42,709 nucleotides of DNA from SXRF01 sp039808985 (GCA_039808985.1 JBDHUC010000016.1:1-42709), one strand, 5' to 3'; shown: positions 23,999-33,198, counted from the stretch's first letter. The notes: a model not told the origin generated them from the sequence alone. Translations and numbers: made by a program.

Positions 23999-25759
23999 AT
24001 GATGTATAGAAGGCCGCATATAGACCACAAGCTGTGGGGTTTGTTTTTAATCTGCGGTAGTATAGTTGCCACTTTTTCTCATCAAAGTTGTGCGCAGATA
24101 CAGACCCCGAAAACACCTTTAAAAGTCTATGTTCCAAGCGCTGCAGCGCTGGTTAATTATTTCAAAACCGACAAGCTGGAATATAATCCCGATGCATTTA
24201 TCCTGACGGCGCGTGGCAATGTTGAAATCCAGCAGGATGATGTAATAATCAAGGCGGATGAAATTGAATATGACCAATTGAAGGAAACTTTAAATGCGCG
24301 TGGTGACGTTGCTATTTTAGAAGCCGATGGCAATGTAAGATTCGTTAATGAGATAGAAATTAAAAATAATATTAAAGATGGTGTTGTCCGCAGGCTTGAA
24401 GCGCAAATGGCGGATAATGATATTTTTAACCAGGTGGAATCGCAGAAAAATATAGTTCATAAGGTTCAGTATCCTGTTGCGGTTAAAGAGCAGAATAATA
24501 AATCGCTTTTAAGTAAAGTATGGGCGTATATAGCCCCAAAATCCAAAGTGGTTGACGGTGTGGCTTATGCTCAGCTTGAACCGGCAGCCGGAGGTGATAA
24601 TGCAACTCAGATAGGTAATGTGCCGCTTATTGTCCTGCCACCTGAAAATGCACCGGCTAAGACTGAAACTAAAACTGAAGCTAAGGGCGATAAACCCAAA
24701 TTGCCTGATGCTGAAAATACGCCTGCGCCTGTTACCCCGCCTGCTGCTGAAAGCAAGGATGTGCCGCCTGTTGAGGCTACTCCTGTTGCTGCTACTCCTG
24801 CAGCCACGGCTACAGATAGTGATGCGGCTATAAAAGCTGTGGTGGAAGATACTAAAGAAAATTTCCCAGAAGCTAAAAAGGTAATAAAAAAATCTGTTAA
24901 AAAATCACCTAAGCCAGCTAAAAAACCTGAAGCGCTCCCGAAATTACCTAAAGAGGAAAATTCAGGTGAGCCACCAGCTTCCCTGGCGCCGGAAAGTAAG
25001 GAATTATTAGAAAAGGTAGGTGCAAAACTTTCGCCGCCGAAGGAAAAGCCTAGCCCTAAAGCCCTTAAAGTAAACCATGCGCGTGACATGCAGGATTTAT
25101 TTAAAGCTGATGAATTGCCAGCCGCCAACGGGCAAAATGATGCCCTTGGGGTTAAGGTTGAAAATAAGAATTACAAAATTAGTATTGATTATGAACTTGA
25201 ACGTGCCTATGACGCTATAAATTCGGGCCAGAGCGAAGCGGCTATCGAAACCTATAAAACTATTCTTAACAATGCGCCAAATAATACCCAGGCGCTATTT
25301 GGCCTTGCGACATTATATCACCGTGCTCGCCAGTTTGATAAAGCCCGTCCATTATATAGTAAGCTGCTGAGCATTGACCCGAATCACAGGGATGGATTCA
25401 ATAATTTCCTGGTGTTGCTTGCGGATGAGGCGCCGCATGAGGCTTTGATAGAGCTGGAGAAGCTGGAGGATAAAAACCCGGGTCTTAGCACAATTCCTGC
25501 CCAGATTGCGGTTATTTATTCAAAAATTGGGGATGAAGACAAGGCAATTGGCAAAATGTTCCGTGCTGTTTCCCTGGCACCGGAGAATTTAACCTATCGT
25601 TATAATTTGGCTATCATGTTGGATAAGCAGAAGAATTATGATGAGGCTGCCAAGCTTTACCGCCAGTTAATAGAAGCCTCGCAACGCGGGGAGAAAATTC
25701 CGGGAAATATTGACAATATTCAGCAAAGATTAACCTTTATTAGCTCTAATAGACCATAG
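23999..25759 (+). CDS. OstA/LptA-like domain fused to TPR repeats
   Basis: This 586-residue exported protein has a signal-like N-terminus (hydrophobic about residues 12-27, ending SCAQ near 33). Residues about 50-140 resemble the OstA beta-jelly fold of LptA and of the LptD N-terminus: DKLEYNPDAFILTARGNVEI, IKADEIEYDQ, LNARGDVAI. A long, disordered Pro/Ala/Lys/Glu linker runs to about residue 385. The C-terminal 200 residues are tetratricopeptide repeats (AIETYKTILNNAPNNTQALFGLATLYHRARQFDKARPLY, split at repeat borders). It is immediately upstream of pilT and pilU. Neither part names its function; a periplasmic scaffold linked to pilus or envelope assembly is an inference. Confidence 0.75.
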   Translation: MMYRRPHIDHKLWGLFLICGSIVATFSHQSCAQIQTPKTPLKVYVPSAAALVNYFKTDKLEYNPDAFILTARGNVEIQQDDVIIKADEIEYDQLKETLNARGDVAILEADGNVRFVNEIEIKNNIKDGVVRRLEAQMADNDIFNQVESQKNIVHKVQYPVAVKEQNNKSLLSKVWAYIAPKSKVVDGVAYAQLEPAAGGDNATQIGNVPLIVLPPENAPAKTETKTEAKGDKPKLPDAENTPAPVTPPAAESKDVPPVEATPVAATPAATATDSDAAIKAVVEDTKENFPEAKKVIKKSVKKSPKPAKKPEALPKLPKEENSGEPPASLAPESKELLEKVGAKLSPPKEKPSPKALKVNHARDMQDLFKADELPAANGQNDALGVKVENKNYKISIDYELERAYDAINSGQSEAAIETYKTILNNAPNNTQALFGLATLYHRARQFDKARPLYSKLLSIDPNHRDGFNNFLVLLADEAPHEALIELEKLEDKNPGLSTIPAQIAVIYSKIGDEDKAIGKMFRAVSLAPENLTYRYNLAIMLDKQKNYDEAAKLYRQLIEASQRGEKIPGNIDNIQQRLTFISSNRP

Positions 25760-25778
25760 GCCATTATTATAAAATGGC
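25760..25778 (+). terminator. Weak hairpin between the OstA-TPR gene and pilT
   Basis: GCCATT (25760-25765) pairs with AATGGC (25773-25778) and is followed by TTTAGT. It is too short for an efficient terminator and may only attenuate transcription into pilT. Confidence 0.3.
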
Positions 25779-25799
25779 TTTAGTCATTTGGAGGCAATA

Positions 25800-26915
25800 G
25801 TGGAAATAACTGATTTATTGGTTTTTACCCAGAAGAATAAAGCATCGGATTTACATTTGTCTTCGGGTAATCCGCCTATCCTGCGCATAAATGGCGACAT
25901 GGTTTCTTATAAGGGCGATGCGCTGTCTGGTGATAACATAAAACAAATGCTATATTCGATTATGACTGAGCAGCAACGCGCTGAATATGAGCGTGAGCTG
26001 GATATAGATTTTGCGATTTCCTTTGGCAAGGATTTGCGTTTTCGCGTTAATGCCTTTAATACCTTAAATGGCGCAGCGGCGGTTCTGCGTAATATTCCCA
26101 ACCGGGTTATGAGCCTGGAAGAATTAAATGCACCGGAAATACTTAAAAAATTATGCGGCCTGCATAAAGGACTGATTCTTGTTACCGGGCCTACAGGTTC
26201 TGGTAAATCAACTACCCTCGCTGCTATGATAAACCATATAAACAGCAATGATTCCAAGCATATAATCACAATTGAAGACCCGGTGGAATTTATCCACGTA
26301 TCCAAAAAATCATTGATAAACCAGCGCGAGGTAGGGAAGAATACACGTTCTTTTGCCAAAGCCTTAAGAAGTGCGCTGCGCGAAGACCCGGATGTTATAC
26401 TGGTAGGCGAGCTTCGCGATATGGAAACCATCCAGTTGGCGCTTACTGCGGCGGAAACAGGACACTTGGTTATGGGAACGCTGCATACAAATTCTGCGCC
26501 TAAGACTATTGACCGTATTATCGACGTATTCCCGGCGGCTGATAAGGAAATGGTGCGCGCGATGCTTTCAATATCGCTTGAGGCGGTTGTTACCCAGACG
26601 CTTCTTAAAAGCAAGGATGGCGGCAGGATGCCTGCACATGAAATAATGCTTGGAACCCCTGCCGTGCGTAACCTTATACGTGAATCACGTATTGCCCAGC
26701 TTTATTCGCTTATACAGATGGGTTCGAAGCTTGGTATGACCACGATGAAGGACTGCATTTTCGGGCTTTTGAACCAGAACCTTATCTCCGAGGAAACTGC
26801 GCGCTCGGCGCTTAGCACCAGCACTTCTGACGAATCTGAAAATATTATGGAGAAGGCTGTAAAGGCTGGCGACCATGCACAAATAAAATCTAATAATAAC
26901 AAAAGCGGGTTTTAA
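25800..26915 (+). CDS. pilT: Type IV pilus retraction ATPase PilT
   Basis: PilT is the hexameric cytoplasmic motor that depolymerises type IV pili and drives twitching. Motifs are the N-terminal NKASDLHLSSGNPPILRINGD, Walker A GPTGSGKST (residues 130-138), the Asp box TIEDPVEF, Walker B-like DPDVILVGELRDMETI and the His box AETGHLVMGTLHTNSA. The start is the GTG at 25800, because GGAGG ends five bases before it; the open frame begins upstream at a TTG that lies before this ribosome site. The product is 371 residues. The stop shares one base with the pilU ATG (TAATG). Confidence 0.95.
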   Translation: MEITDLLVFTQKNKASDLHLSSGNPPILRINGDMVSYKGDALSGDNIKQMLYSIMTEQQRAEYERELDIDFAISFGKDLRFRVNAFNTLNGAAAVLRNIPNRVMSLEELNAPEILKKLCGLHKGLILVTGPTGSGKSTTLAAMINHINSNDSKHIITIEDPVEFIHVSKKSLINQREVGKNTRSFAKALRSALREDPDVILVGELRDMETIQLALTAAETGHLVMGTLHTNSAPKTIDRIIDVFPAADKEMVRAMLSISLEAVVTQTLLKSKDGGRMPAHEIMLGTPAVRNLIRESRIAQLYSLIQMGSKLGMTTMKDCIFGLLNQNLISEETARSALSTSTSDESENIMEKAVKAGDHAQIKSNNNKSGF

Positions 26916-28051
26916 TGGCTTTTAATTTAAACGAGACCCTTGCAAAATTTGTAGAGATGGGAGCTTCTGACTGTTACCTTACAGTTGATGCCCCGCCTAA
27001 TTTCCGCTTTGCCAATGGCATTAAAAGCTACAGCAGTGAAAAACTTACGCAGCAGGATATTGAAAATATATTAAAAGAGCTGCTTCCGGAAGACGCTATT
27101 TTAGAGTTTGAATCAACCCTTGAATATAATACTGCCATAGTCTGGAATGATGCGCGTTTCCGCATGAATGTGTTTCGCCAGCGCAAGCAGACAGGAATTG
27201 TGCTGCGCCGTATAAGCACCGATATACCGATGCTTGATAAGCTTGGTCTTCCTCCGGTTTATGGCGAATTATCCCTGGAAAAGCGTGGCCTTATATTGCT
27301 GGTTGGCGCTACCGGCTCTGGTAAATCCACATCGCTTGCAGCAATGCTTGGGCATAGGAATGTTCATGGCTCAGGACATATAGTAACAATAGAGGATCCT
27401 ATAGAATTTATCCATGGCCATAGAAATTGCATATTCATGCAGCGTGATGTTGGTATTGATACTTATTCCTTCGGTATAGCACTTAAGAATACGCTGCGCC
27501 AGTCGCCTGACGTTATAGTCATAGGCGAAATACGCGACCGCGAAACTATGGAGCATGCTATTGTTTTTTCTGAAACCGGGCATTTATGTATAGCAACCCT
27601 GCATGCTAATAATGCCAACCAGGCTATAGAACGCGTAGTTAATTTTTTCCCTGAAGAGAAGCATAAGCAGATACTGCTTAACCTGTCGCTTAATCTTAAG
27701 GCGATACTCTCGCAGCGCCTGGTTATTAATAAGAATAATGAGCGCAGCATTGCTGTTGAAATAATGCTAAATAGCGGGGTTATACGCGAATTAATTGCCG
27801 ATGGCCGGGTAAAGGAAATGCGCGAGCATATAGAAAAGGGTAATGTCCAGGGAATGCAGACTTTTGAGCAGGCCTTGTTTGTTTTATATACTGGCGGGAT
27901 TATTACTGAGGAAGTGGCCCTTGCTGAATCGGATAATCCGGCAAATTTACGCCTTATAATAAAACAATATGAAATGGGTAGGGCAATGGGTGGACCGAAA
28001 AGCAATTTTTCGCTGCCGCCGCTTGATATATCCGGTAAACAACAATTCTAA
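26915..28051 (+). CDS. pilU: PilT-dependent retraction ATPase PilU
   Basis: PilU is a PilT paralogue that boosts retraction force but needs PilT. The 378-residue product has MGASDCYLTVDAPPNFRFANG, Walker A GATGSGKST (residues 131-139), TIEDPIEFIH, the PDVIVIGEIRDRETMEHAI segment and ETGHLCIATLHANNANQAIERVV, closer to PilU than to PilT. The TAATG overlap with pilT indicates coupled translation. No pilin, pilB, pilC, pilD or secretin gene is in the window. Confidence 0.92.
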   Translation: MAFNLNETLAKFVEMGASDCYLTVDAPPNFRFANGIKSYSSEKLTQQDIENILKELLPEDAILEFESTLEYNTAIVWNDARFRMNVFRQRKQTGIVLRRISTDIPMLDKLGLPPVYGELSLEKRGLILLVGATGSGKSTSLAAMLGHRNVHGSGHIVTIEDPIEFIHGHRNCIFMQRDVGIDTYSFGIALKNTLRQSPDVIVIGEIRDRETMEHAIVFSETGHLCIATLHANNANQAIERVVNFFPEEKHKQILLNLSLNLKAILSQRLVINKNNERSIAVEIMLNSGVIRELIADGRVKEMREHIEKGNVQGMQTFEQALFVLYTGGIITEEVALAESDNPANLRLIIKQYEMGRAMGGPKSNFSLPPLDISGKQQF

Positions 28052-28094
28052 TCATTTGGCATTTGGCCCTTAAAACTGCTATACATGCGTGATT

Positions 28095-29495
28095 ATGGAA
28101 TCAAAATTCTCGCGCATATTTGAAACTTTTACTTTCCGCCTTGCCTCGGTTTATGTCGGGCTATTCAGCCTTTCTGTCGTAATACTTTTCGGATTTATTT
28201 ATACTTTTGCCATGGGGTATGTGCAGGCGCAGGTAAGCGATACAGTTAAAATGCAATATGGGTATCTGGCAAACGAATATCACCAGAGTGGATCGCCTGG
28301 AGTGGAGGCGCGTATCAAGGAATTGATAAATGTTGATGACGACAGCACAGAAATATATCTGCTGGTGAATAATAAGAATGAAAAGCTTGCCGGGAACCTT
28401 AATGAATGGCCGACAAATGCAACTGTGGAATCGGGGTTTGAAAAAAATGGGAGCTGGATAAGTTTCCATATTGAAGGAGCGCCTTACGATCAGAAAAAAG
28501 TGCAGGTAAAGGCAATAACCATTCCGCTATCGAAATGGCGGACCTTGCTGGTTGGAAAAACTTTACAGAACAGCGAAAAAATCGAACAGATAATATTACA
28601 GACATTCTGGGCGAGCCTGATAGTTACCATGATAATGGCGTTTATCGGCGCGCTGGTTATTACACGAAGCGTTATGAACCGCATAAATGTCATAAACCGT
28701 TCAGCCTATAACATCATGCATGGTGAACTCAGCACCCGGATCCCCTTCACGAAGGGCGGTGACGAATTTGACGATCTGTCATCCAACCTGAATAAAATGC
28801 TTGATAAAATTGAAATGCTGCTTAAGTCGCTTGGGCAGTTTGCGAATAATATAGCCCATGACCTTAGAAGCCCTCTTAACCGCATAATAAACCGCCTTGA
28901 TGCCGGGCTTAGGAATATTGATGATAACAACCCGGCGCGTAATCTTTTGGAAAAAAACATAACCGATATGCATGAGCTTATCGGCACTTTCAATTCCATC
29001 CTTAAAATTTCTGAGCTTGAGGCCAATACGGAATTCCGTGATTTCCTGCCGTGTGACCTATATAAGATAATTGAGAATATGGTGGAGTTTTACGAGCCTT
29101 ACGCTGCCGAAAAAGATATACGGATTGTAAATCATATAAATTCAGGAATTACAGTATATGGTGAAAAGAACCTGCTAACACAGGCATTCACCAATATAAT
29201 AGATAATGCGATAAAATTTACACCCAAAGGCGGACAGGTGGATATTTCCTGCGAGCAGGCGCAGGGAATTATAGATGTAATAATTGCCGATAATGGCGTT
29301 GGGATCCCTGACAGCTATATGGACAAAGTGTTTGAAAAATTCTTCCGCCTTGAACAAAGCAGGCATACTAAGGGCAATGGGCTGGGGCTAAGCCTTGTTA
29401 ATGCCATTGCCAATATCCATAACGCAGAAGTTATACTAAGCAATAATAAGCCGGGGCTTCGGGTCTGTATAAGATTTTATACTGGAAACAACTAG
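28095..29495 (+). CDS. Membrane sensor histidine kinase
   Basis: The 466-residue kinase has two transmembrane helices (about residues 13-37 and 170-195) enclosing a periplasmic sensor of about 130 residues, then a HAMP linker (SVMNRINVINRSAYNIMHGEL), the H box NIAHDLRSPLNRI (phosphorylated H255), the N box NIIDNAIKFTPKGG, the G1 box DNGVGIPDSYMDKVFEKFFR and the G2 box GNGLGLSLVNAIA. No response regulator is adjacent, so it is an orphan. It follows pilU by 43 bases on the same strand, so a link to pilus or surface control is possible. The ATG at 28095 or a GTG two codons earlier may be the start; no ribosome site is evident. Confidence 0.92.
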   Translation: MESKFSRIFETFTFRLASVYVGLFSLSVVILFGFIYTFAMGYVQAQVSDTVKMQYGYLANEYHQSGSPGVEARIKELINVDDDSTEIYLLVNNKNEKLAGNLNEWPTNATVESGFEKNGSWISFHIEGAPYDQKKVQVKAITIPLSKWRTLLVGKTLQNSEKIEQIILQTFWASLIVTMIMAFIGALVITRSVMNRINVINRSAYNIMHGELSTRIPFTKGGDEFDDLSSNLNKMLDKIEMLLKSLGQFANNIAHDLRSPLNRIINRLDAGLRNIDDNNPARNLLEKNITDMHELIGTFNSILKISELEANTEFRDFLPCDLYKIIENMVEFYEPYAAEKDIRIVNHINSGITVYGEKNLLTQAFTNIIDNAIKFTPKGGQVDISCEQAQGIIDVIIADNGVGIPDSYMDKVFEKFFRLEQSRHTKGNGLGLSLVNAIANIHNAEVILSNNKPGLRVCIRFYTGNN

Positions 29496-29562
29496 GTTCT
29501 GTGACATTCAAACCCTAACCGGACAGCGCGCGGGGGTGACAATTCATGTTGTTGCGTAGGCA

Positions 29563-30498
29563 CTAAATAAAAAACCCAAGACCGACAAAAATAAACAGGC
29601 ACTGCAAAGTGAAAATGAACTGGGCGCGGGTTATGTCGGCTGTTCCTGCCTCTATTTTCCCGCTTCCTACCCATTTATCACTCACATAAGGCGAAGTCCT
29701 GCCGCCCAGGGTTAAATTCAAGCCATTGGCAGCGCAAAGCAGGGCTAAATGGTTTGGCGATGCAGACGGCATATCCTTTGAGATTTTATTCGCCATGGCG
29801 TAACCGTTGCCACCGGGCAGGAAATATACCGACAATATCCATAAGAACGCCGCAATCTTTGCGGGTATGTAATTAACAAAAATCTGTATGTCGCGTGCGG
29901 TTTTGCCAAATGGCCTGCTGTCGGGGCCGGATAGGGCTTCCTGCAATATATATATAGTAAGGCTTGCAAATAAACCGGGAACGCTAAGGAGCATAAACCA
30001 GAATATAGGGGAGGCGATTCTCTCGGAAAATTGTACAGCAAGATATTCAACTGCGCAGCGCGCAAGTGATCCGGCATCCATAACGGCATGGTAGAGGAAT
30101 GGAGTATTATCAAGCTGGGCGCGGGCGGCAGGGATATTTCCCGCCTGTAACTGTTTTTTAATGGCATTGGCTTTATACCAACTGCTCCCGGCGGGTATGG
30201 AAGCAACCAGCAAAATGAGGATGAAAATAAAATGGTTGAATATAATGTTAAAAAGTAGCGCGGCTACAAGGCTTGTGCCAAGTACCAGCATGGTGAGAAT
30301 AGTGCCGCGGAAATTCTGCTCTGATTGTCTAAGGGCTGGCTTGTTTAATTTTTTTTCTGTGTCGCGCAGTAATTTTATCGCTAATTGGGTCAGGTTGGGC
30401 AATCCTTTGGATTCCAGGTAGTTTTGTATCCTGCCCCACCATCCGCCCATTATAGCGCTTATCAAAAGTGCAGATACAACCAATAATGCTTTGTCCAT
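29563..30498 (-). CDS. CbiB/CobD-like membrane protein (divergent)
   Basis: The 311-residue integral membrane protein resembles adenosylcobinamide-phosphate synthase (CbiB/CobD). Matching regions are LARCAVEYLAVQFSERIASPIFW (family: R..VE.LAEN.SD...AP.FW), FGKTARDIQIFVNYIPAKIAA and SPNHLALLCAANGLNLTLGG...Y. The family's usual segment YRA.NTLDSMVGYK is replaced by TIYILQEALSGPDSRP, and the N-terminal GDP...HPVR motif is not seen. No other cobalamin genes or a cobalamin riboswitch are nearby. It may be a paralogue with another role or a fast-evolving CbiB. Confidence 0.65.
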   Translation of the reverse strand: MDKALLVVSALLISAIMGGWWGRIQNYLESKGLPNLTQLAIKLLRDTEKKLNKPALRQSEQNFRGTILTMLVLGTSLVAALLFNIIFNHFIFILILLVASIPAGSSWYKANAIKKQLQAGNIPAARAQLDNTPFLYHAVMDAGSLARCAVEYLAVQFSERIASPIFWFMLLSVPGLFASLTIYILQEALSGPDSRPFGKTARDIQIFVNYIPAKIAAFLWILSVYFLPGGNGYAMANKISKDMPSASPNHLALLCAANGLNLTLGGRTSPYVSDKWVGSGKIEAGTADITRAQFIFTLQCLFIFVGLGFFI

Positions 30499-30562
30499 GC
30501 CCGGCTCTTATAATGATTGCAGCCAGTTTATCGCTGCTTGCAGTAATGGCAACTTATTTTAG

Positions 30563-32194
30563 TTATAGCATCAGTGACGATGGCTTCCTTGGTACTGCCG
30601 CGCCTGAATTAATGCTATTCCCGGTAGTCATTGCTACATTGGACTCCTGCAAGTTAAGGGCTGCTTTATGAACGGACTCTTTAGCGGCATCTGGTAAATA
30701 AAAATCCATTGTGCTTTTTTTGGGCTGGGCAGAAAAACTATCCAATATCTTTTTTTCCATTTCTTCTATTGTTTTGTCATGCTTGCCGTGTGCAATTTCT
30801 TCCTTTGTTTTTGTTGCTTCCTGATACGCAGCATTTTTAAGGTCGTTTGCCTGTTTAGTGTCGCGATTAAATGCTTCGAGAGGATTTGGAATCGCCATGA
30901 ATTCCATTACTTTGTTCGGATTTTCTTTTTGAAGTTCAGGATGATCCTTTGTGAATTTGGTTACGGCAGCATATCTTATTTCATATTCCCTGGTATAGGC
31001 TTGTATTTGTTTAATTGCGGCCTCATGTGCTGGGTTGGCTTTTGTTTCTTCCTTTATGGAAGGAGCTTCTGTGTTTACCGTAGGAACCACTTCCTTATGA
31101 TAGGTATCGGCGAGTATTTTCTTTGCCATTTCCAGAATCAGCGGCTTATCCTTATCCTTTACCAATAAAAGATGCGTTTCATCATTTATCGAGCTTATAA
31201 ATTCTTTATTATCAGGACCTTTTGCCTTGATGGTTGTTGCCAGCAATACGGCGGCTACTGATTCTGCCGTAATACTGCCATCTGGGGTTATGCTTTTAGC
31301 CATTTTCCCAATATCTGATTGGTGTATGTCTGCCCCAAAGTCTTTTAAGCTATCAAATTTATTCAGTAGATTTTGAGCTACTTTAAGGGAATGTTCTTTA
31401 ACATCATCAGGTAAATTAAAATCTCCACCTGTGACTTCAATCTCTTTTACCCGGCTGGTAAAAGTAGCTTTCAGCCTTCCTGTTTCCTCGGATATTCTTT
31501 GGTCATGCTTGCCTTCTTTGATTTCCTGCCGCGTTTCCCTTGTTATTGTGTTGAAAGCCTCAATAAGGCCATTTGCCTTCAGGGTGTTTGAATCAAAATT
31601 TTTAAGTGGGTTTTTGGCATTAAATTCAATTGGTGCGGCATCCTTGTATTCCTTTACTTTGTCTTGGTTTCTCTCGGAAATACTATCATCTTTCATTAAG
31701 CCATAGGCGACGGCATCCCTTATTTCCCTGGTCTGGACATATTCCCTTATTTTTTCAAGTACTGCTGCCTTTTCTTCATCGCTCAGCATCTTCACCTCGC
31801 CAGTTGGCGAAGCTTTAGAGCCGGTATTAAGTGGAAGATGGCTGGGTTTTGACATTTTAAGTTCATCAATAGCAGCGGCTTTTGAGGCTTTTAATTCATC
31901 AATCTCAGGTCGCAGCTTGTCAGGACTAATCTGGCTTCCTTGATTGTAAGCATTATACATTACATCTGATGGTATACCGAGTTTTTGTACCTTGGCAAAC
32001 TCAATGGGCAGGCTCTTATCCGGCGGGAACAGCAGAGTTTGTAGTTCTTTTGGGGTGAGTTCAGGGTTTTCTTTGACGAGTTCTTTTTGGGCGGAAGCCG
32101 CCACTGCCCAATCACGCGCAAACTTTTTAAGTTCGTTTAGAGCTTCCTGTTGCTTCTCATCAGGTGCAAATGGGGCTTTTTTTCTATCAACCAT
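30563..32194 (-). CDS. 543-residue protein with a duplicated helical module
   Basis: The family is not recognised. The protein is charged, mostly helical, with no signal peptide or membrane segment. Two copies of a module of about 125-130 residues are clear: residues 145-276 and 393-516. Each runs from an I+.Y...EIR helix through a KNPL/PNPLxxF.+.T..AN stretch, a strongly conserved GKHDxxI core (228-234 and 470-476) and an F.LPD..KE...K.A.NL end. The N-terminal 20-60 may be a worn third copy. A low-complexity hinge (95-135) lies before the first module. The start is the ATG at 32194, with AAAGGA seven bases upstream. Large, repetitive cytosolic proteins of this kind include host-directed effectors, but nothing here proves that. 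Confidence 0.65.
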   Translation of the reverse strand: MVDRKKAPFAPDEKQQEALNELKKFARDWAVAASAQKELVKENPELTPKELQTLLFPPDKSLPIEFAKVQKLGIPSDVMYNAYNQGSQISPDKLRPEIDELKASKAAAIDELKMSKPSHLPLNTGSKASPTGEVKMLSDEEKAAVLEKIREYVQTREIRDAVAYGLMKDDSISERNQDKVKEYKDAAPIEFNAKNPLKNFDSNTLKANGLIEAFNTITRETRQEIKEGKHDQRISEETGRLKATFTSRVKEIEVTGGDFNLPDDVKEHSLKVAQNLLNKFDSLKDFGADIHQSDIGKMAKSITPDGSITAESVAAVLLATTIKAKGPDNKEFISSINDETHLLLVKDKDKPLILEMAKKILADTYHKEVVPTVNTEAPSIKEETKANPAHEAAIKQIQAYTREYEIRYAAVTKFTKDHPELQKENPNKVMEFMAIPNPLEAFNRDTKQANDLKNAAYQEATKTKEEIAHGKHDKTIEEMEKKILDSFSAQPKKSTMDFYLPDAAKESVHKAALNLQESNVAMTTGNSINSGAAVPRKPSSLML

Positions 32195-32235
32195 AGTTAA
32201 TCCTTTAATAATCAACCATAGTTAATCCTTTAATA
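32186..32235 (-). repeat. Perfect 25-bp tandem duplication of a translation start region
   Basis: Positions 32186-32210 and 32211-32235 are identical. Each copy carries, on the minus strand, AAAGGA, ATG and the first codons GTT GA. The inner copy is the start of the 543-residue protein. The outer copy begins a four-codon frame, MVDY then TAA, whose stop falls just before the ribosome site of the real gene. The copies are out of frame with each other (25 bases). Confidence 0.9.
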
Positions 32236-32331
32236 TTGATGTAGCTTAACACAGCTAAGATAATAGTATTGTTAAATATTTGTTAAAGGTATAGATTTGA
32301 TAGGAACATATCTGCAATATACTGAATAACC

Positions 32332-33198
32332 ATGATTAATATGCCAAGCCTCCCAGCCCTTAAAGATGTTATTGCCAGCCATGGACTGTTTACCCGCAAA
32401 TCGCTGGGGCAGCATTTCCTGCTTGATAGCAGGATTACCGATAAAATCGCGCTATATGCCGGGGATTTAGAAAACCACAATATTATCGAGGTTGGGCCGG
32501 GGCCAGGGGGGCTTACGCGCTCGCTGTTAAATGCTGGGGCGAAAAGCGTGACTGTTGTTGAAAAAGACGAGCGCTGCATTGCGATAATGCAGGAACTGGC
32601 GGATGCATATGGTGATGGCAGACTTAAAATAATGCAGGCGGACGCGCTTAAGGTGAATTTGCTGGAGCAGGTTCCTGCCCCGCGTAAAATAGTTGCTAAC
32701 CTGCCTTATAATGTAGGGACATTGATGCTGATTAACTGGCTTGATGATATTAGTTTGCTGGGAAAGAAAGCATATAGCTCGCTTACGCTTATGTTCCAGG
32801 ATGAGGTGGCGCAACGCATTATCGCTGTGCCTGATACCAGCGAATATGGGAGGCTTTCGGTTATGAGCCAGTTTTTATGTGAATGCCGCTATGATTTTCA
32901 ACTGCCGCCGGGTGCATTTTTCCCGCCGCCCAAAGTTAATTCCGCTGTCGTAACAATTGTTCCGTGGGAAAAACCGCTATTTCATGTTCCCAAGGAGGTG
33001 TTGGAAAAAATAGTGGCTGCTGCTTTTGGCCAGCGGCGAAAAATGTTGCGCTCGGCTTTGAAGCAATTAGGTGTGCCGGTTGAAGAATTGCTGCAACGCG
33101 CCGGGATAGACGGGACGCTGCGCGCTGAAGTGCTGGATGTTGCTACATTCTGCCGTCTTGCGCAGATTTATGAGGGTATGGCAAATCACTCAATATGA
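32332..33198 (+). CDS. ksgA: 16S rRNA dimethyladenosine transferase KsgA (RsmA)
   Basis: KsgA dimethylates two adjacent adenines in the 3' terminal helix 45 of 16S rRNA late in small-subunit assembly. The 288-residue protein shows KSLGQHFLLD at the N-terminus, the S-adenosylmethionine motif IIEVGPGPGGLTRSLL, an acidic VEKDERC, the catalytic-type NLPYNVGT and the FPPPKVNSAVV and FGQRRKMLRSAL segments. The first ATG (32332) gives MINMPSLP; the ATG at codon 4 is also possible. It converges on fliQ with a 13-base overlap of 3' ends. Confidence 0.97.
   Translation: MINMPSLPALKDVIASHGLFTRKSLGQHFLLDSRITDKIALYAGDLENHNIIEVGPGPGGLTRSLLNAGAKSVTVVEKDERCIAIMQELADAYGDGRLKIMQADALKVNLLEQVPAPRKIVANLPYNVGTLMLINWLDDISLLGKKAYSSLTLMFQDEVAQRIIAVPDTSEYGRLSVMSQFLCECRYDFQLPPGAFFPPPKVNSAVVTIVPWEKPLFHVPKEVLEKIVAAAFGQRRKMLRSALKQLGVPVEELLQRAGIDGTLRAEVLDVATFCRLAQIYEGMANHSI

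Noticed and set aside
29500..30562. Cobalamin riboswitch for the CbiB-like gene
   Set aside because: The 64-base gap upstream is far too short and holds no B12-box-like sequence.
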